Positions 63,974 through 64,000 of a stretch of 64,000 nt of DNA are shown here, one piece after another. The translations under genes and the position numbers were made by a program. The notes below the pieces were generated by a model. That model did no database searches and was not told where the DNA came from. It saw nothing but the letters and a program-made list of their open reading frames with translations. The stretch is from NCBI GenBank assembly GCA_014284505.1, contig JAAFYY010000001.1, positions 4,030,001 through 4,094,000 of the forward strand, given 5' to 3'. The DNA is from Streptacidiphilus sp. 4-A2. GTDB taxonomy: Bacteria > Actinomycetota > Actinomycetes > Streptomycetales > Streptomycetaceae. The first letter of the stretch is position 1; the number at the start of each line of letters is the position of its first letter.

Positions 63974-64000
63974 CCGGGCGGGGCGGGCGGCCGGTCGGTC

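Overview
The window comes from a high-GC actinomycete of the Streptomyces / Kitasatospora / Streptacidiphilus type. This rests on the GC-rich codon usage, frequent GTG starts, a 16S-23S-5S rRNA operon without spacer tRNAs, the DUF5999 and DUF6087 small proteins, the GarA-like FHA / FtsR / DUF151 / MerR / gcvP neighbourhood and a sugar ABC importer without its own ATPase. There is no sign of a prophage, integrase, insertion sequence or CRISPR array. The region reads as chromosomal core plus ordinary accessory metabolism.

The main caveat is sequence quality. More than half of the protein genes can be read end to end only by changing frame one or more times, usually in G/C runs, while the protein on either side of each break stays well conserved. 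This is most simply explained by single-base indel errors in the assembly. I give full gene spans and flag each break. One gene, the cysteine synthase-like locus at 674-1750, is damaged more heavily and may be a true pseudogene.

Layout. 1-13.5 kb: the 3' end of a DeoR regulator, the broken cysteine synthase, an anti-sigma-like ATPase, a SHOCT protein, a divergent ROK regulator and MFS transporter with a palindrome between them, an acyltransferase, a NUDIX hydrolase, a Clp-N-like protein, a PadR regulator with candidate operators, DUF6087, a CPBP membrane protein, a glutamate-cysteine ligase and two small proteins. 13.5-28.1 kb: gcvP preceded by a tandem glycine riboswitch, a PRC-barrel stress protein, DNA polymerase IV, a DUF218 protein, then MerR - DUF151 - FtsR-like MerR - FHA (GarA-like), a mannose-1-phosphate guanylyltransferase/phosphomannomutase fusion, a CDP-alcohol phosphatidyltransferase and a GNAT enzyme. 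28.2-33.8 kb: the rRNA operon on the minus strand. 33.9-44.3 kb: an FBP-domain protein, a HpcH/HpaI-like aldolase, an MFS exporter, a sirtuin, a CDF metal exporter behind a TGAA-N6-TTCA operator, a two-gene unit of membrane-anchored His-motif protein plus PCuAC-like protein, an ABC half-transporter and a class A beta-lactamase-fold hydrolase. 44.3-49 kb: kdpFABC with an extra 27-residue membrane peptide ahead of kdpF. 49.3-55.5 kb: a sugar locus in two convergent arms, SIS isomerase - sugar-phosphate kinase - class II aldolase against lipoprotein and two permeases. 55.7-64 kb: a TetR regulator and an acyl-CoA catabolic set (acyl-CoA dehydrogenase, thiolase, SDR, MaoC hydratase), an unusual zinc-ribbon SDR with a coupled small protein, and a metallo-beta-lactamase-fold enzyme.

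The most unusual items are the His-motif/PCuAC-like pair (39675-41153), in which the PCuAC domain lacks its usual copper ligands; the zinc-ribbon SDR without its catalytic tyrosine and its translationally coupled partner (60372-62206); and the extra peptide before kdpF.
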